Shown here: positions 34,845 to 44,127 of the stretch, in pieces | How positions within the stretch are numbered: the stretch's first letter is position 1 | How the letters are laid out: each line of letters begins with the position of its first letter | From: Bacteroidota bacterium | GTDB taxonomy: Bacteria > Bacteroidota > Rhodothermia > JANXDC01 | Length of the DNA: 64,000 nt | Assembly (NCBI GenBank): GCA_025998875.1 | Contig: AP024675.1 | Coordinates: forward strand, 2,143,549 to 2,207,548 | Direction: 5' to 3' | The notes under the pieces: model-generated | Databases searched by the model: none | Seen by the model: only the letters and a program-made list of their open reading frames with translations | What the model was told of the DNA's origin: nothing | Translations under genes and position numbers: made by a program

Positions 34845-34914
34845 CGAAAACCTCCTGTCCTGGGTTCTGCCTACGTCCCCTCCTCCAACCGGAGCAAACC
34901 CGGCCCGGTTCCGC

Positions 34915-36195
34915 TCAGATCACTGTTCCCGGGGGCACAACCGCGTTTTTGGGGATGATCACGATGCCATCGCGGATGTAGTAGAACTCCGCATCATGCT
35001 TCTGCAGGCCCGCTTCGTTGCGGATGACCACCCCGTCGCCGATGCGCGCGTTTTTGTCTATAATGGCCCGCTCGATGTGCGCATTCCGGCCTATGCCCAC
35101 ATTGGGCCGCTCAAGCTGGCGATTGCGCTCCCGTTCCTCCACGGTCTCATAGTAGTCGGCCCCCATCACGATGGCATCCCGGATCACGGTGCCGGAGCCG
35201 ATGACGGAACGAATCCCGATCACAGCATGCTCGATGTCGCAGTTTTCCAGAATGCAGCCCTCGGCGATAATGGACCGATGCACCCGAGAGCCGTGCAGCT
35301 TTGTAGGGGGCAGCATGCGGGCGTGGGTGTAGAGGGGCCGTTCCGCGTCGTAGAGGTTAAAAGCGGGCAGTGTCTCCGTCAGGGCCAGGTTGGCCTCGTA
35401 AAACGAGGCGATCGTGCCCACATCGGTCCAGTAGCCCTCAAAAAGATAGCTGTATACGGACAGCCGCTCTATGGCCAGCGGGATGACCTCGCGCCCAAAA
35501 TCCACCAGCTCCGGATGCTGGAGCAGGAGCTCGAAGAGCACCTCGCGATTGAAGAGGTAAATGCCCATCGAGGCCAGGTATACGCGACCCCGGGCGCGCA
35601 GGCTCGGACCCGTATCGCTTTCCAGCCCGGGAAGCTGATCGGGGGCGGGCTTTTCCACAAAGCGTCGGATACGCTGCTCCGTATCCGTCTGCATGATACC
35701 TAGAGAAGGGGCCTCCTCGGCCCGCACGGGGGTAGTGGCGATGGTGATATCGCCCCCTTTTTGTTGATGATAGGCCACAAAGAGCCGGAAATCGAGCTGA
35801 TAGAGCTGATCGCCCGACAGAATGAGCGCATAGCGGAAGGGGTAGTCCTCGAAATGATGCAGGTTCTGGCGCACGGCATCGGCCGTGCCCTGAAACCAGT
35901 GCGACGAGCGCGGGGTCTGCTCGGCGGCCAGGATATCGACAAAACCCCGGCTGAAGAGGCTGAAGCGGTACGTGTGGTTGATGTGCCGGTTGAGGGAGGC
36001 GGAGTTGTACTGCGTGAGCACGAAGATCCGATTGATCCCGGAGTTGAGGCAGTTGCTGATGGGCACGTCGATCAACCGATACTTGCCCCCCAGGGGTACG
36101 GCGGGCTTGGAGCGCATAAGTGTCAAGGGGAAGAGGCGCGTTCCCGCCCCCCCGCCCAGGATGATGGCTAGGACGTCCTGGCTGGCGAATTCCAT
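34915..36195 (-). CDS. glgC: Glucose-1-phosphate adenylyltransferase
   Basis: This 426-residue enzyme makes ADP-glucose for glycogen synthesis. I chose ATG 36195 ([20 protein letters not shown]), which matches the family start. [42 protein letters not shown]-like [13 protein letters not shown] and FVEKP are intact. The C-terminal half is a left-handed beta helix ([18 protein letters not shown]). It overlaps the end of glgA by 28 nt, so the two work and are made together. Confidence 0.95.
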   Translation of the reverse strand: MEFASQDVLAIILGGGAGTRLFPLTLMRSKPAVPLGGKYRLIDVPISNCLNSGINRIFVLTQYNSASLNRHINHTYRFSLFSRGFVDILAAEQTPRSSHWFQGTADAVRQNLHHFEDYPFRYALILSGDQLYQLDFRLFVAYHQQKGGDITIATTPVRAEEAPSLGIMQTDTEQRIRRFVEKPAPDQLPGLESDTGPSLRARGRVYLASMGIYLFNREVLFELLLQHPELVDFGREVIPLAIERLSVYSYLFEGYWTDVGTIASFYEANLALTETLPAFNLYDAERPLYTHARMLPPTKLHGSRVHRSIIAEGCILENCDIEHAVIGIRSVIGSGTVIRDAIVMGADYYETVEERERNRQLERPNVGIGRNAHIERAIIDKNARIGDGVVIRNEAGLQKHDAEFYYIRDGIVIIPKNAVVPPGTVI

Positions 36196-37655
36196 GGCTT
36201 CTCTTCGATGATTTCCCGATACAGGGCAAGATACCGGCCAACGGCACGGGTCCAGGAAAAATCCTCGCGCATGCCTCTGCGCTGCAGGGCGCGCCACCGC
36301 TTCGGGTTCTTCCAGTACGTATGAGCGGCTCTGACCGCCTCCTCGAGCGCGGCGGGGCTATAGGCGCGCATCCAGAAACCCGTACCTCGGCGGGCATCCC
36401 GGTCCAGAGGTCGAACCGAATCTCGCAATCCGCCGGTTGGATGCACCACCGGCACCGCACCATAGCGCAGAGCATAGAGCTGGTTGAGCCCGCACGGCTC
36501 GGTGCGCGAGGGCATCAGGAGCACGTCGATTGATCCATACAGAAGATGGGCCAGCCCCTCATCGAAGTGCAACCAGGCACGCACGCGCTCCGGGAAGCGG
36601 GCCTCCAGGTCCCGGAAGGCCTCCTCCAACCGGGACCAGCCCGTGCCCAGCACCACCAGACGAGCCTCCGGAATCGCCTCCAGCAAAGCGGGGGCGGCCT
36701 GCAAGAGCAGCTCTACCCCCTTTTCCGGCACCAGCCGACCGATAAAGGCGAGCAGAAAATGCCCTCCCTCCCATCGCACGCCCAGCCGCTGGCCCAGGGC
36801 ATCGCGGTTTTTCAGGCGCCGCTCCAGATGCCGGATGTCATAGCACGCGGCCAGATAGGGATCGTGCGCCGGATCCCAGCGCTCCGTGTCGATGCCGTTG
36901 AGGATCCCGACAAGCCGAGACCGGACCATGCGAAAAGCATACTCCAGCCCCCCGGCCGCCCATTCCGTGAGCTCCTGCGCATAGGCAGGACTTACGGTCG
37001 TAACCCGATCCGCCAGCAAAAGGGCGGCCTTTAGGGCATTGAAAGCCCCGTCATGATCGAAATCCGCGCGGGGAAGGGCTCGCCTCCAGGGCAGGAGATC
37101 CATCTCCGACCAGGGATAACGACCCTGATAGAGCGCGTTGTGCACGGTAAGGACAAAGGGTCGGGAAACGGCCCCCGAAAAAGGTCCGTAGTACATGCCA
37201 AGGGCCAAGAAGGCCGCATGATGATCATGCCCGTGCAGGATTCCGATGGGTTCGACCTCCGGAGCCCGATCCCCGGCCGCATGAGCCAGCTCTAAGGCGG
37301 CATAGCCAAGCAGGACGTAGCGCTCTAGCTCCTGAGCAAATGGCTGTCCGGTTTCCGCATGCGCATATACACCAGGGGGACGAAACAGATCTTGTTCCAA
37401 CAGATAGAGGGGAAATTCCGTCCAACCGCTCTGATCGCGCCAGATTCGATAGGGATAGCGACGGGAACCGAGGCGGATCTCGCCTTGCCAGACACGGCGC
37501 ACCTGCACGACGGGCAGATGCCCGTACCAGGGGATAAGTACGGAAGCCGGCTGACCCTCTCGGGTAAGGTATCGGGGCAGTGCCCCCACCACATCAGCCA
37601 ACCCGCCGACCTTGGCGATCGGAGCGCATTCGGTGGCCACATGCAGAACCTGCAC
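36168..37655 (-). CDS. glgA: Glycogen synthase (GT5)
   Basis: This enzyme of about 495 residues extends glycogen with ADP-glucose. The likely start is GTG 37655 (VQVLHVATECAPIAKVGGLA), which places the K-x-G-G-L ADP-glucose motif at the usual distance from the N-terminus. The 37739 frame adds a non-family extension. Later motifs are AFIGRLVPEKGVELLLQA, VVLGTGW and the GT-B acceptor segment PSRTEPCGLNQLYALRYGAVPVV. It forms an operon with glgC. Confidence 0.93.
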   Translation of the reverse strand: MQVLHVATECAPIAKVGGLADVVGALPRYLTREGQPASVLIPWYGHLPVVQVRRVWQGEIRLGSRRYPYRIWRDQSGWTEFPLYLLEQDLFRPPGVYAHAETGQPFAQELERYVLLGYAALELAHAAGDRAPEVEPIGILHGHDHHAAFLALGMYYGPFSGAVSRPFVLTVHNALYQGRYPWSEMDLLPWRRALPRADFDHDGAFNALKAALLLADRVTTVSPAYAQELTEWAAGGLEYAFRMVRSRLVGILNGIDTERWDPAHDPYLAACYDIRHLERRLKNRDALGQRLGVRWEGGHFLLAFIGRLVPEKGVELLLQAAPALLEAIPEARLVVLGTGWSRLEEAFRDLEARFPERVRAWLHFDEGLAHLLYGSIDVLLMPSRTEPCGLNQLYALRYGAVPVVHPTGGLRDSVRPLDRDARRGTGFWMRAYSPAALEEAVRAAHTYWKNPKRWRALQRRGMREDFSWTRAVGRYLALYREIIEEKPWNSPARTS

Positions 37656-37959
37656 GGCGGAGCCCTTGTTGTGTCCGGGAAAGATAATACCTCCGCACAA
37701 AGCGCGCCTGCAGACCTCCAGAGAGGCCAAACCCGGCATGGGCGCCGCCCCCTATCGTCTGCGGCCGCGGGGGCATTGGTATAGGCGTAAAATCCGCCCC
37801 TAGCCTGTTCTGAAATCCGGCGCCGGAACAACGCCGCCTGTGCAGGGGGCGCACCTCCGCATCCTCTGCCACCAGGCGCTTGTCCAAGATCGCTTCCGCC
37901 TGCGCTGGCGCGAAGACCCGCGGGACTTCCATATTCTAGCTGCAAGGCGGAGAAAACCG
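37656..37959. other. Divergent intergenic region of 304 nt
   Basis: It separates glgA (minus) from the AAA ATPase gene (plus). It contains a 10-bp palindrome CCGGCGCCGG at about 37829-37838. No convincing TTG-N20-TAnnTTTG promoter was found on either strand. An in-frame GTG at 37840 could lengthen the ATPase by 40 residues, but the sequence there does not look like a protein family start. Confidence 0.4.
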
Positions 37960-39720
37960 ATGAGAGCCGTTCAGATGCCCCCCCGCAACCGTCGGCAGGA
38001 GATGCTTGCCTCCTATCCGGCATGGGCGCAGGATCTGGCCCGCCGCTACCTGAGCCGGACGATCAGCCAGTTCATCCTGCACGGGAACGTGCGCGATCTG
38101 GTGCCTGTTCGCAGCGGAAGGCGTTCCTGGCGCTACATGGGGCTCAGGGATTTTCTCATCGAGGAGCTCTTTGCCAGCCGGGATGGGGTACTGCTCTACG
38201 ATCGGGGATCCGGACTCCGGTTCTCTAGCCCCAAAGCCCAGCAGGACTTTCGGCACGCGCTTGCGGCCATAGATCTGATCGGTGGCACCTCCTATGCCCA
38301 GCAGCTACCGCGCGAGCCCTCGCGTCTGTTCCCCATACTGGAGCAGTACTTCCGTCTGCGGCTATCGGAAGGGCGACGCATCGCTTGTATCCTGGATTTT
38401 GCCGAAACGCTCGTACCCCAGGCCGAGCCGGCCTGGTACTCGGCCGAAGAACGCGCCCTCCTGGTCACCCTGCAGCGCTGGGCCAGCGACCCCCTGTTTC
38501 TGGAGGCGGATTTCACGCTCGTGCTCATCACGGAAAACCTGGCCGATCTGGCCCGCCCCCTTGTCCAGAGCCCTCATCATGCAGCGATCCGGATCCCCCT
38601 GCCGGATGAAGAGACCCGTCTTGCCTTTATCCGGAGCTCCCTGAAGGGCCGGCGGATATCCCGCTACACGGAGCTCGCCCCCGAGGCGTTGGCCGCGCTC
38701 ACGGCCGGACTGCGCCTGGAGCACCTGCGTCAGATCCTGGCCGACGCCATTGAGAACCGACACCGCATCAGCACCCGCTCGCTCATCGAACGGAAAAAAG
38801 AGCTCATCCAGGCCGAAGCCTACGGCCTGCTGGAGTTTGTGGAAACCCCCTACACACTGGATATGGTCGCCGGGCATCGGGCCGTCAAGGCCCTTCTGCG
38901 CCGCGCGGCCGAGGCCATCCGCCAGGGTCGCCGGGACGTGCTTCCTATGGGCTATCTGGTCACGGGTCCGGTGGGGACGGGCAAGACGTTTCTGATCAGC
39001 TGTTTTGCCGGGGAAATCGGCATCCCCATGGTCCGCCTGCGCAACTTCCGCTCCCAGTGGCAGGGGGTAACGGAGGGCAATCTGGAGAAAATCCTGGGCC
39101 TGCTGGAGGCCATGAACCCCGTGGCCGTACTGATCGATGAGGCGGACGCCTTTCTGGGAGACCGCCACCAGGAAGGCGACAGCGGGGTATCGAGCCGTGT
39201 CTTCGCTATGATCGCCTCTTTCATGAGCAATACGGCCTATCGAGGCCGGATCATCTGGTTTCTGCTCACGGCCCGGCCTGATTTGATGCCTGTTGACCTC
39301 AAGCGTCAGGGGCGGGCAGAAGAGCACCTGGCCCTTTTCTACCCCCAGAGCCCGGAAGAACGCCAGGAGCTCTTCTGGGCCATGGTGCGCAAAACGGGGG
39401 CGCACTTTACAGGCCGCATACCCGCCCGGCTTCTGGAAGGCGAGCATGCCCTCTCGGGGGCAGACATGGAGGCCCTGCTTGTGCGCGCCAAGTTTGAGGC
39501 GGCCTCTCGCGGGCAAGAACACATCGATGAGTCGCTCCTGGAGGAGGTGCTTGAGGACTTCCTTCCCCCCACCTACCCGCTGGAAGTGGAACTGCAGACG
39601 CTTGTGGCGGTGCTCGAATGCACCCGCCGATCCCTGCTGCCACCCGCCTATCGGGATGCGGATCGGGAGGGGCTTCTGCGGCGCGTTCGGGAGCTCAAAC
39701 GCCTGCTCGGAGAGAGCTAA
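37960..39720 (+). CDS. AAA-family ATPase with a degenerate N-terminal half
   Basis: This 586-residue protein has a C-terminal AAA domain: Walker A GPVGTGKT (336-343), Walker B AVLIDEAD (389-396) and an arginine-finger region LTARPDLMPVDLKRQGRAEE. The first 280 residues look like a P-loop-less ATPase half: QFILHGNVRDLVPV at 37-50 and the acidic strand IACILDFAETLVP at 141-153, without Walker A. This resembles the Ycf46 type, where one domain has lost its P-loop. The family is little characterised. No partner gene is adjacent. Confidence 0.85.
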   Translation: MRAVQMPPRNRRQEMLASYPAWAQDLARRYLSRTISQFILHGNVRDLVPVRSGRRSWRYMGLRDFLIEELFASRDGVLLYDRGSGLRFSSPKAQQDFRHALAAIDLIGGTSYAQQLPREPSRLFPILEQYFRLRLSEGRRIACILDFAETLVPQAEPAWYSAEERALLVTLQRWASDPLFLEADFTLVLITENLADLARPLVQSPHHAAIRIPLPDEETRLAFIRSSLKGRRISRYTELAPEALAALTAGLRLEHLRQILADAIENRHRISTRSLIERKKELIQAEAYGLLEFVETPYTLDMVAGHRAVKALLRRAAEAIRQGRRDVLPMGYLVTGPVGTGKTFLISCFAGEIGIPMVRLRNFRSQWQGVTEGNLEKILGLLEAMNPVAVLIDEADAFLGDRHQEGDSGVSSRVFAMIASFMSNTAYRGRIIWFLLTARPDLMPVDLKRQGRAEEHLALFYPQSPEERQELFWAMVRKTGAHFTGRIPARLLEGEHALSGADMEALLVRAKFEAASRGQEHIDESLLEEVLEDFLPPTYPLEVELQTLVAVLECTRRSLLPPAYRDADREGLLRRVRELKRLLGES

Positions 39721-39739
39721 GGTAGTCGGCCCGCCCCTC

Positions 39740-39758
39740 GCCGTGTCGACAACACGGC
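39740..39758. other. Hairpin between convergent genes
   Basis: GCCGTGT (39740-39746) pairs with ACACGGC (39752-39758) around a 5-nt loop, between the ATPase and pyrD stops. There is no T-run, so it may only slow polymerase from both sides. Confidence 0.3.
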
Positions 39759-39783
39759 CGGGATCACCGATCAAGATGCCGGG

Positions 39784-40713
39784 CTAGACCCGAAGCCCCC
39801 CTACCAGCTCAGCCACATCTGCTATGCCCTCAGCCCGGCAGAACGCCTCGATACCTTCCACGATCCGAACGGCCAGATCGGGCATGACAAACGTGCCCGT
39901 TCCGACCTGCACGGCCTGCGCCCCTACGAGAAAGAACTCGATGGCGTCTTCGGCGCTCATGATGCCCCCGATGCCCACAAGGGGGATGCGCACCGCTTTG
40001 TACGCCTCCCAGACCCGAGCCAACGCGATGGGCTTGATGGCCGGACCGGAATACCCCCCGGTCACGTTGGCTAGCCGGGGCCGGCGGGTGCGGATGTCCA
40101 CGGCCATGCCCACCACGGTGTTGATCAAGGAGACGGAATCGGCCCCCTCCTCCTGGCAGACTCGGGCGATCTGCCCGATGCGCGGCACACCGGGGCTGAG
40201 CTTGATCATGAGGTGCCGTTCGGTAACAGCTCGGAGCGCACCCACTACTTCCGCCGTCATACGGGCATCGTCGGCAAAACAGGCTCCCCCTTCTTTGACG
40301 TTCGGGCAGGAGAGGTTGACCTCATAGCCATCGATGCCCTCGTGCTCATCGAGCCGGCGCACGAGCTCTACATACTCGGCCGTGGAAAAACCCACGACGT
40401 TTACGATCACGGCCGTATCGAGCAGGCGCAGCCGGGGCAGTTTCTCTCGCACGAAACGCTCCAGGCCCACGTTGGCCAGCCCGATGGCGTTGAGCATACC
40501 CCCCGGAACCTCCACGATACGCGGAGGTGGATTGCCCTCCCGGGGCTGCAGGCTGATGGCTTTCGTGATCACCCCGCCCAGCCGAGAGACGTCTATCAGC
40601 TCTCCAACCGTATCGGCATAGGCGAAAGTGCCGCTGGCCACAAGCACCCGGTTCTTCAACCGGAGCCCGCGCCCCAGATCGACGGCGGTGTACACATCAG
40701 TCACAGAGGACAT
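39784..40713 (-). CDS. pyrD: Dihydroorotate dehydrogenase B, catalytic subunit
   Basis: This 309-residue FMN enzyme oxidises dihydroorotate to orotate in pyrimidine synthesis. ATG 40713 (MSSVTDVYTAVDLGRGLRLK) is the family start; the longer frame lies over pyrK. Motifs are SGTFAYADTVGELIDVSRLG, ITKAISLQPREGNPPPR and YEVNLSCPNVKEGG with the catalytic cysteine of class 1B. The FMN phosphate-binding GIGGIMSAEDAIEFFL and VGTGTFV segments are also present. It overlaps pyrK by 17 nt, and the subunits form the NAD-dependent heterotetramer. Confidence 0.96.
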   Translation of the reverse strand: MSSVTDVYTAVDLGRGLRLKNRVLVASGTFAYADTVGELIDVSRLGGVITKAISLQPREGNPPPRIVEVPGGMLNAIGLANVGLERFVREKLPRLRLLDTAVIVNVVGFSTAEYVELVRRLDEHEGIDGYEVNLSCPNVKEGGACFADDARMTAEVVGALRAVTERHLMIKLSPGVPRIGQIARVCQEEGADSVSLINTVVGMAVDIRTRRPRLANVTGGYSGPAIKPIALARVWEAYKAVRIPLVGIGGIMSAEDAIEFFLVGAQAVQVGTGTFVMPDLAVRIVEGIEAFCRAEGIADVAELVGGLRV

Positions 40714-41470
40714 CCCAGCGCACCTCCCGGGCCGAAAACACGGGCCCTTCCAGACAGGCGAGCGCGTAGCGTCCCTCCACCCGGGGCACAATGCAGCCCT
40801 GACAGACGCCGAATCCACACCCCATGGGCACCTCAAGGGCGACCTCGTGCTGTACGCCAAGATGCCGACCCTCTTCGGCCAGGGCGCGCAACATGGGCAT
40901 GGGGCCGCAGGAAAACCACCGCATCCGCTCCCTCCGTAGCGCCTCCTGGTGTGTGCGCCAGAGCTCGAGCACCGTACCCCGAAAACCCGCCGAACCGTCG
41001 TCGGTGGCCACAAGGGGATCGGATAGATACCGGAGCACGAGCTCTCCGGCTGTGCGCGCGCCCACCAGGGTGAGCACCCGACGCCCCTGACGGCGCAGTT
41101 CCCGCTCCAGAAAGGCGAGCGGCGCCACCCCCACCCCGCCCCCGAAGAGCACGGCCAGATCGAAGTCCCCCTCGAGCCCAAAGCCCCTGCCCAGAGGACC
41201 CAGCATCCGGAACCAACGTCCGGGTTCGGCCTCGTAAAGCAGACGCGTGCCCGGACCGACGACCTTGATGAGCAGTTCCACAAAAGGCCCCTCGGCCATG
41301 TAGATACTCATCGGCCGGCGGAGAAGCGGATATATCCCCTCCGATGCCCGGATGGCCACGAACTGGCCGGGCCTGGCTTTCTCGGCGATTCGGGGGGCTT
41401 CGAAACGGAGCAGGCAGAGGTGCTCGCTGAGCCGCTCATTACGCTCCAGACGAACGGATAGATCGATCAT
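40697..41470 (-). CDS. pyrK: Dihydroorotate dehydrogenase B, electron-transfer subunit
   Basis: This 257-residue protein is the FAD/[2Fe-2S] partner of PyrD and passes electrons to NAD. ATG 41470 (MIDLSVRLERNERLSEH) was chosen over a TTG further upstream. The FAD region PLLRRPMSIY, the NAD region LFGGGVGVAPLAFL and the C-terminal cluster CGFGVCQGC ... ACLEGPVF with four cysteines are all in place. No other pyrimidine genes are adjacent. Confidence 0.95.
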   Translation of the reverse strand: MIDLSVRLERNERLSEHLCLLRFEAPRIAEKARPGQFVAIRASEGIYPLLRRPMSIYMAEGPFVELLIKVVGPGTRLLYEAEPGRWFRMLGPLGRGFGLEGDFDLAVLFGGGVGVAPLAFLERELRRQGRRVLTLVGARTAGELVLRYLSDPLVATDDGSAGFRGTVLELWRTHQEALRRERMRWFSCGPMPMLRALAEEGRHLGVQHEVALEVPMGCGFGVCQGCIVPRVEGRYALACLEGPVFSAREVRWDVLCD

Positions 41471-41532
41471 CGCTCCGGCTACGGCTGGCCTGCACAAGAT
41501 AGCGCAATCCGGGGCTCTGCGGAAAACAGCCC

Positions 41533-44127
41533 CTACCGATAGATCTGCAGGGAATCACGCCGCACCCGTGTGGTATCCGACCCCGGACGCGGGGGCGCTG
41601 GGGGAAGCACCCTCCGGCGCGGCCGCTCCTCATCGACATCCGAATCCGGCCTGCGCCCGCTATCCGGGGCGCGCACCCGGGGCGCCTCTGGAGAAGCCCT
41701 GTGCGGAGAAGAGAAGGTCGGATCGGGAGAGGAGGACGAGATCCCACCCAGCGCCCGTCGGGCGCGTTCGGCAAACGGGGTGCGCTCATAGCGGCGGGCC
41801 AGGAAATCAAGTATCCGGGGGATGCTCAGCGTATCGGGCCACCGGAAGCGGGCGGAATCCGGCGCGCCCTGGGAGAGGCGATCCCGCAGGGCGCGAAGAC
41901 GATCCCGCAGGACAACCGAATCCGAGGCCGCCCGCCGGCCTCGGAGGATGGCCTCGATGGAGTCCATTTCGGCCCGATAGCGCATGGAATCGGCGCGAAA
42001 TATTTCGCGTGCGCGGTGCAGGCGCTCGCGCCAGAACACCGATCGGTGCCAGGGTAGCTCAAAGCGGGCCAACGCCGTATCGCCGCGGCTCAGCGCGGAA
42101 TCCCGCACCACATAGGCTGCCGCCCAGAGCGCGTAAGGCGCGTATTCGGAGTCCGGATAGCGATCCACAACATCCAGGAGCGCATCCAGTGTCTTGCCCA
42201 ACCCTCCGGGCGCCCAGCTCTGCAGGGCGGCCTCGTAAAGCAGGCGAGCTTCTTTTTCGATCTGCGCCCGGATGGCCGCCGGGGAAACCATGGCCGTATC
42301 CGTTCCGGCGATCAGCCTCAGGGCCAGACGGGCCCGCTCGGCCTGTTCGCCCTCCGGATATCGGGCAAGCAGCCGCTCGTAGTACACGCGGGCGGAATCC
42401 GGACGATCGAAGGCAAACCAGAGCAGGCTGGCCAGCTCATATACCGCCTGTGCTCGGCGTTCTTCCATGCGGGCCCGGGCCTCCGGCGTACGGGGTATGG
42501 CGGAGGTATCGATGCGCACCAGCTCCTCAAGAGCCCCCTGCTCAGAAGCGGCCCTATCGGAGGCCGAGGACTGCTCCCCCGCCAGGGCGGGGAGCGCCGC
42601 TCGGCGGCGCCAGTTTGGCACGCGAGGCCTTTGCCCCCATCGGGCCCGAAAAGCTTCGCGCGCAGCGCGCACGAGCACGGGATCTCTGTGGAAAAGAAAA
42701 CCGGCCTGCCCTGTGCTTATCCCGACGCCCTGCCCGGCATGTTGAGGCTCGGGGTTCATCTGCGGAAGCGGGGCCATGGACCGGGACTCAAATGCGGCCC
42801 GGTCCCGCTCGGCCTGCAGTTGCTGACGGCGAGCCTGGATTTCGGCCAGCTTGCGGTTCCGGATCTGGGCCAGGACAGAATCCAGTGCCTTCTTCTCCAG
42901 CGCCCCTAGATAAAGCAAGCTGTCCAGGCGCGCGATCTCCGTGCGCAGGCGCATGTAGGCCGAAAAACGTTCCACCTCCTGGTCCAGGCCCACCTGTTCA
43001 GCCCATTGGCGATCGGCCCCTGTGCGGGCGCTATCGAAGTACGCCTTGGCCCGGTCCCAGCGGTACAGTATGTCTCGAGATAGCACCCCGAGCCGGTGGT
43101 AAATCCGGGGTCTGACCCGATTCCAGCTGGCCTGGGCGTTTCTGTAGCGCTCCTGCGTGCGCAGCATATCCTCATAGAGGCGCATGGCCTCTTCCGGCTG
43201 ACCCAGGATCTCAAGCGTATAGGCGCGTTCGAAATCCAGCAGGGGCAGGGCATCGAGGAACTTGGCGTCCCGGCGTGTCCGCTCCAGCAGATGCCGGGCT
43301 TCCTGCGCCATGCCGGCCTTTCGCAGGGCCTCCACCTGACCGAGCAGGGCTTCCCGGATGAGCTCAAACTCCACCCCCTCCTGCCTCACCATCGAGAAAG
43401 CCCGTGCCGCCTCGCGGGGGCGATCGAGGGCCAGATATACCTGGCCAGCCAGAAACCAGGCCCGAGCCCGCACACTTCGAGGCTGGAGATGAGCCAGAAC
43501 CTCCGGCAGGAGCTCGGCGGCCCGCTCCAGGCGCCCCTGGCGCAGGTAGATCTCCACCAGAAGCAGAGCGGACCGGGCGCGATCCGACCGGTTGAGGCCG
43601 CGGCGGAGCAGTTCCTCCTCCAGCAGGTCCTGAGCTTCCTGAAAACGACCCATGGCCACAAGCGCCCGCGCCCGCCAGAAACGGGCTTCGGCGCGCAGCG
43701 GACTCTGCGGGAAGTTTTCCAGAAGCTCCCGAAATTTCTGCTCCGCCGGCCCGTACTGCCCCTGATAGAAGTAGGCCTGCCCGATAAGCAAGACGGCATC
43801 GTCGACGAAACGGCTCCCGGGCCGATCTCGGATCACCGCAGCGGCCTTCTGAACGGCCACCGACCAGGGATTATTCGTCCCCGCACGCCCCGCGGGGGTG
43901 GACTCTACCGGATCGGGGACGATACTGTACGTCCAGAGCCACTCCTCGAGGCTTGCCGGCAAAGGCGATTCCCGCTGGGCCAACGCCTTCTGGAAGGCGG
44001 CCCGGGCGTTGTAAAACGTGTTGAAGTAGGCGGTGAAATCCGTCCAGAGCGGATCAACCCGGCTCCGAATCGGACCGCATCCGGCCGTGCTGAGCAAAAG
44101 GAGCGCTATCAGGAGCCGGTCTCTCAC
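41533..44127 (-). CDS. TPR lipoprotein, SprE/PorW-like T9SS component
   Basis: This 864-residue protein starts at GTG 44127, overlapping the pyk stop (GTGA). A lipoprotein signal ends at STAGC (C17). The segment DFTAYFNTFYNARAAFQKAL (about 30-49) and the middle signature FLFHRDP ... RWGQR ... NWRRR (477-509) match the pattern of SprE/PorW proteins, needed for type IX secretion in Bacteroidota. Many TPR units run between about 85 and 400 and again at about 545-620. The last 80 residues are a basic, proline-rich tail. The SprE assignment rests on these patterns and length (about 870 in Flavobacterium), not on a search. Confidence 0.78.
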   Translation of the reverse strand: MRDRLLIALLLLSTAGCGPIRSRVDPLWTDFTAYFNTFYNARAAFQKALAQRESPLPASLEEWLWTYSIVPDPVESTPAGRAGTNNPWSVAVQKAAAVIRDRPGSRFVDDAVLLIGQAYFYQGQYGPAEQKFRELLENFPQSPLRAEARFWRARALVAMGRFQEAQDLLEEELLRRGLNRSDRARSALLLVEIYLRQGRLERAAELLPEVLAHLQPRSVRARAWFLAGQVYLALDRPREAARAFSMVRQEGVEFELIREALLGQVEALRKAGMAQEARHLLERTRRDAKFLDALPLLDFERAYTLEILGQPEEAMRLYEDMLRTQERYRNAQASWNRVRPRIYHRLGVLSRDILYRWDRAKAYFDSARTGADRQWAEQVGLDQEVERFSAYMRLRTEIARLDSLLYLGALEKKALDSVLAQIRNRKLAEIQARRQQLQAERDRAAFESRSMAPLPQMNPEPQHAGQGVGISTGQAGFLFHRDPVLVRAAREAFRARWGQRPRVPNWRRRAALPALAGEQSSASDRAASEQGALEELVRIDTSAIPRTPEARARMEERRAQAVYELASLLWFAFDRPDSARVYYERLLARYPEGEQAERARLALRLIAGTDTAMVSPAAIRAQIEKEARLLYEAALQSWAPGGLGKTLDALLDVVDRYPDSEYAPYALWAAAYVVRDSALSRGDTALARFELPWHRSVFWRERLHRAREIFRADSMRYRAEMDSIEAILRGRRAASDSVVLRDRLRALRDRLSQGAPDSARFRWPDTLSIPRILDFLARRYERTPFAERARRALGGISSSSPDPTFSSPHRASPEAPRVRAPDSGRRPDSDVDEERPRRRVLPPAPPRPGSDTTRVRRDSLQIYR

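Noticed and set aside
37594-37932. 112-codon minus-strand frame upstream of glgA
   Set aside because: It is out of frame with glgA, Arg-rich, lacks a ribosome-binding site and shows no homologous pattern.
38362-39774. 470-codon minus-strand frame opposite the AAA ATPase
   Set aside because: It is antisense to intact Walker motifs, with no start signal or family match.
41352-43115. 587-codon plus-strand frame opposite the SprE-like gene
   Set aside because: It is very rich in Pro, Arg and Gly, typical of an antisense shadow in GC-rich DNA.
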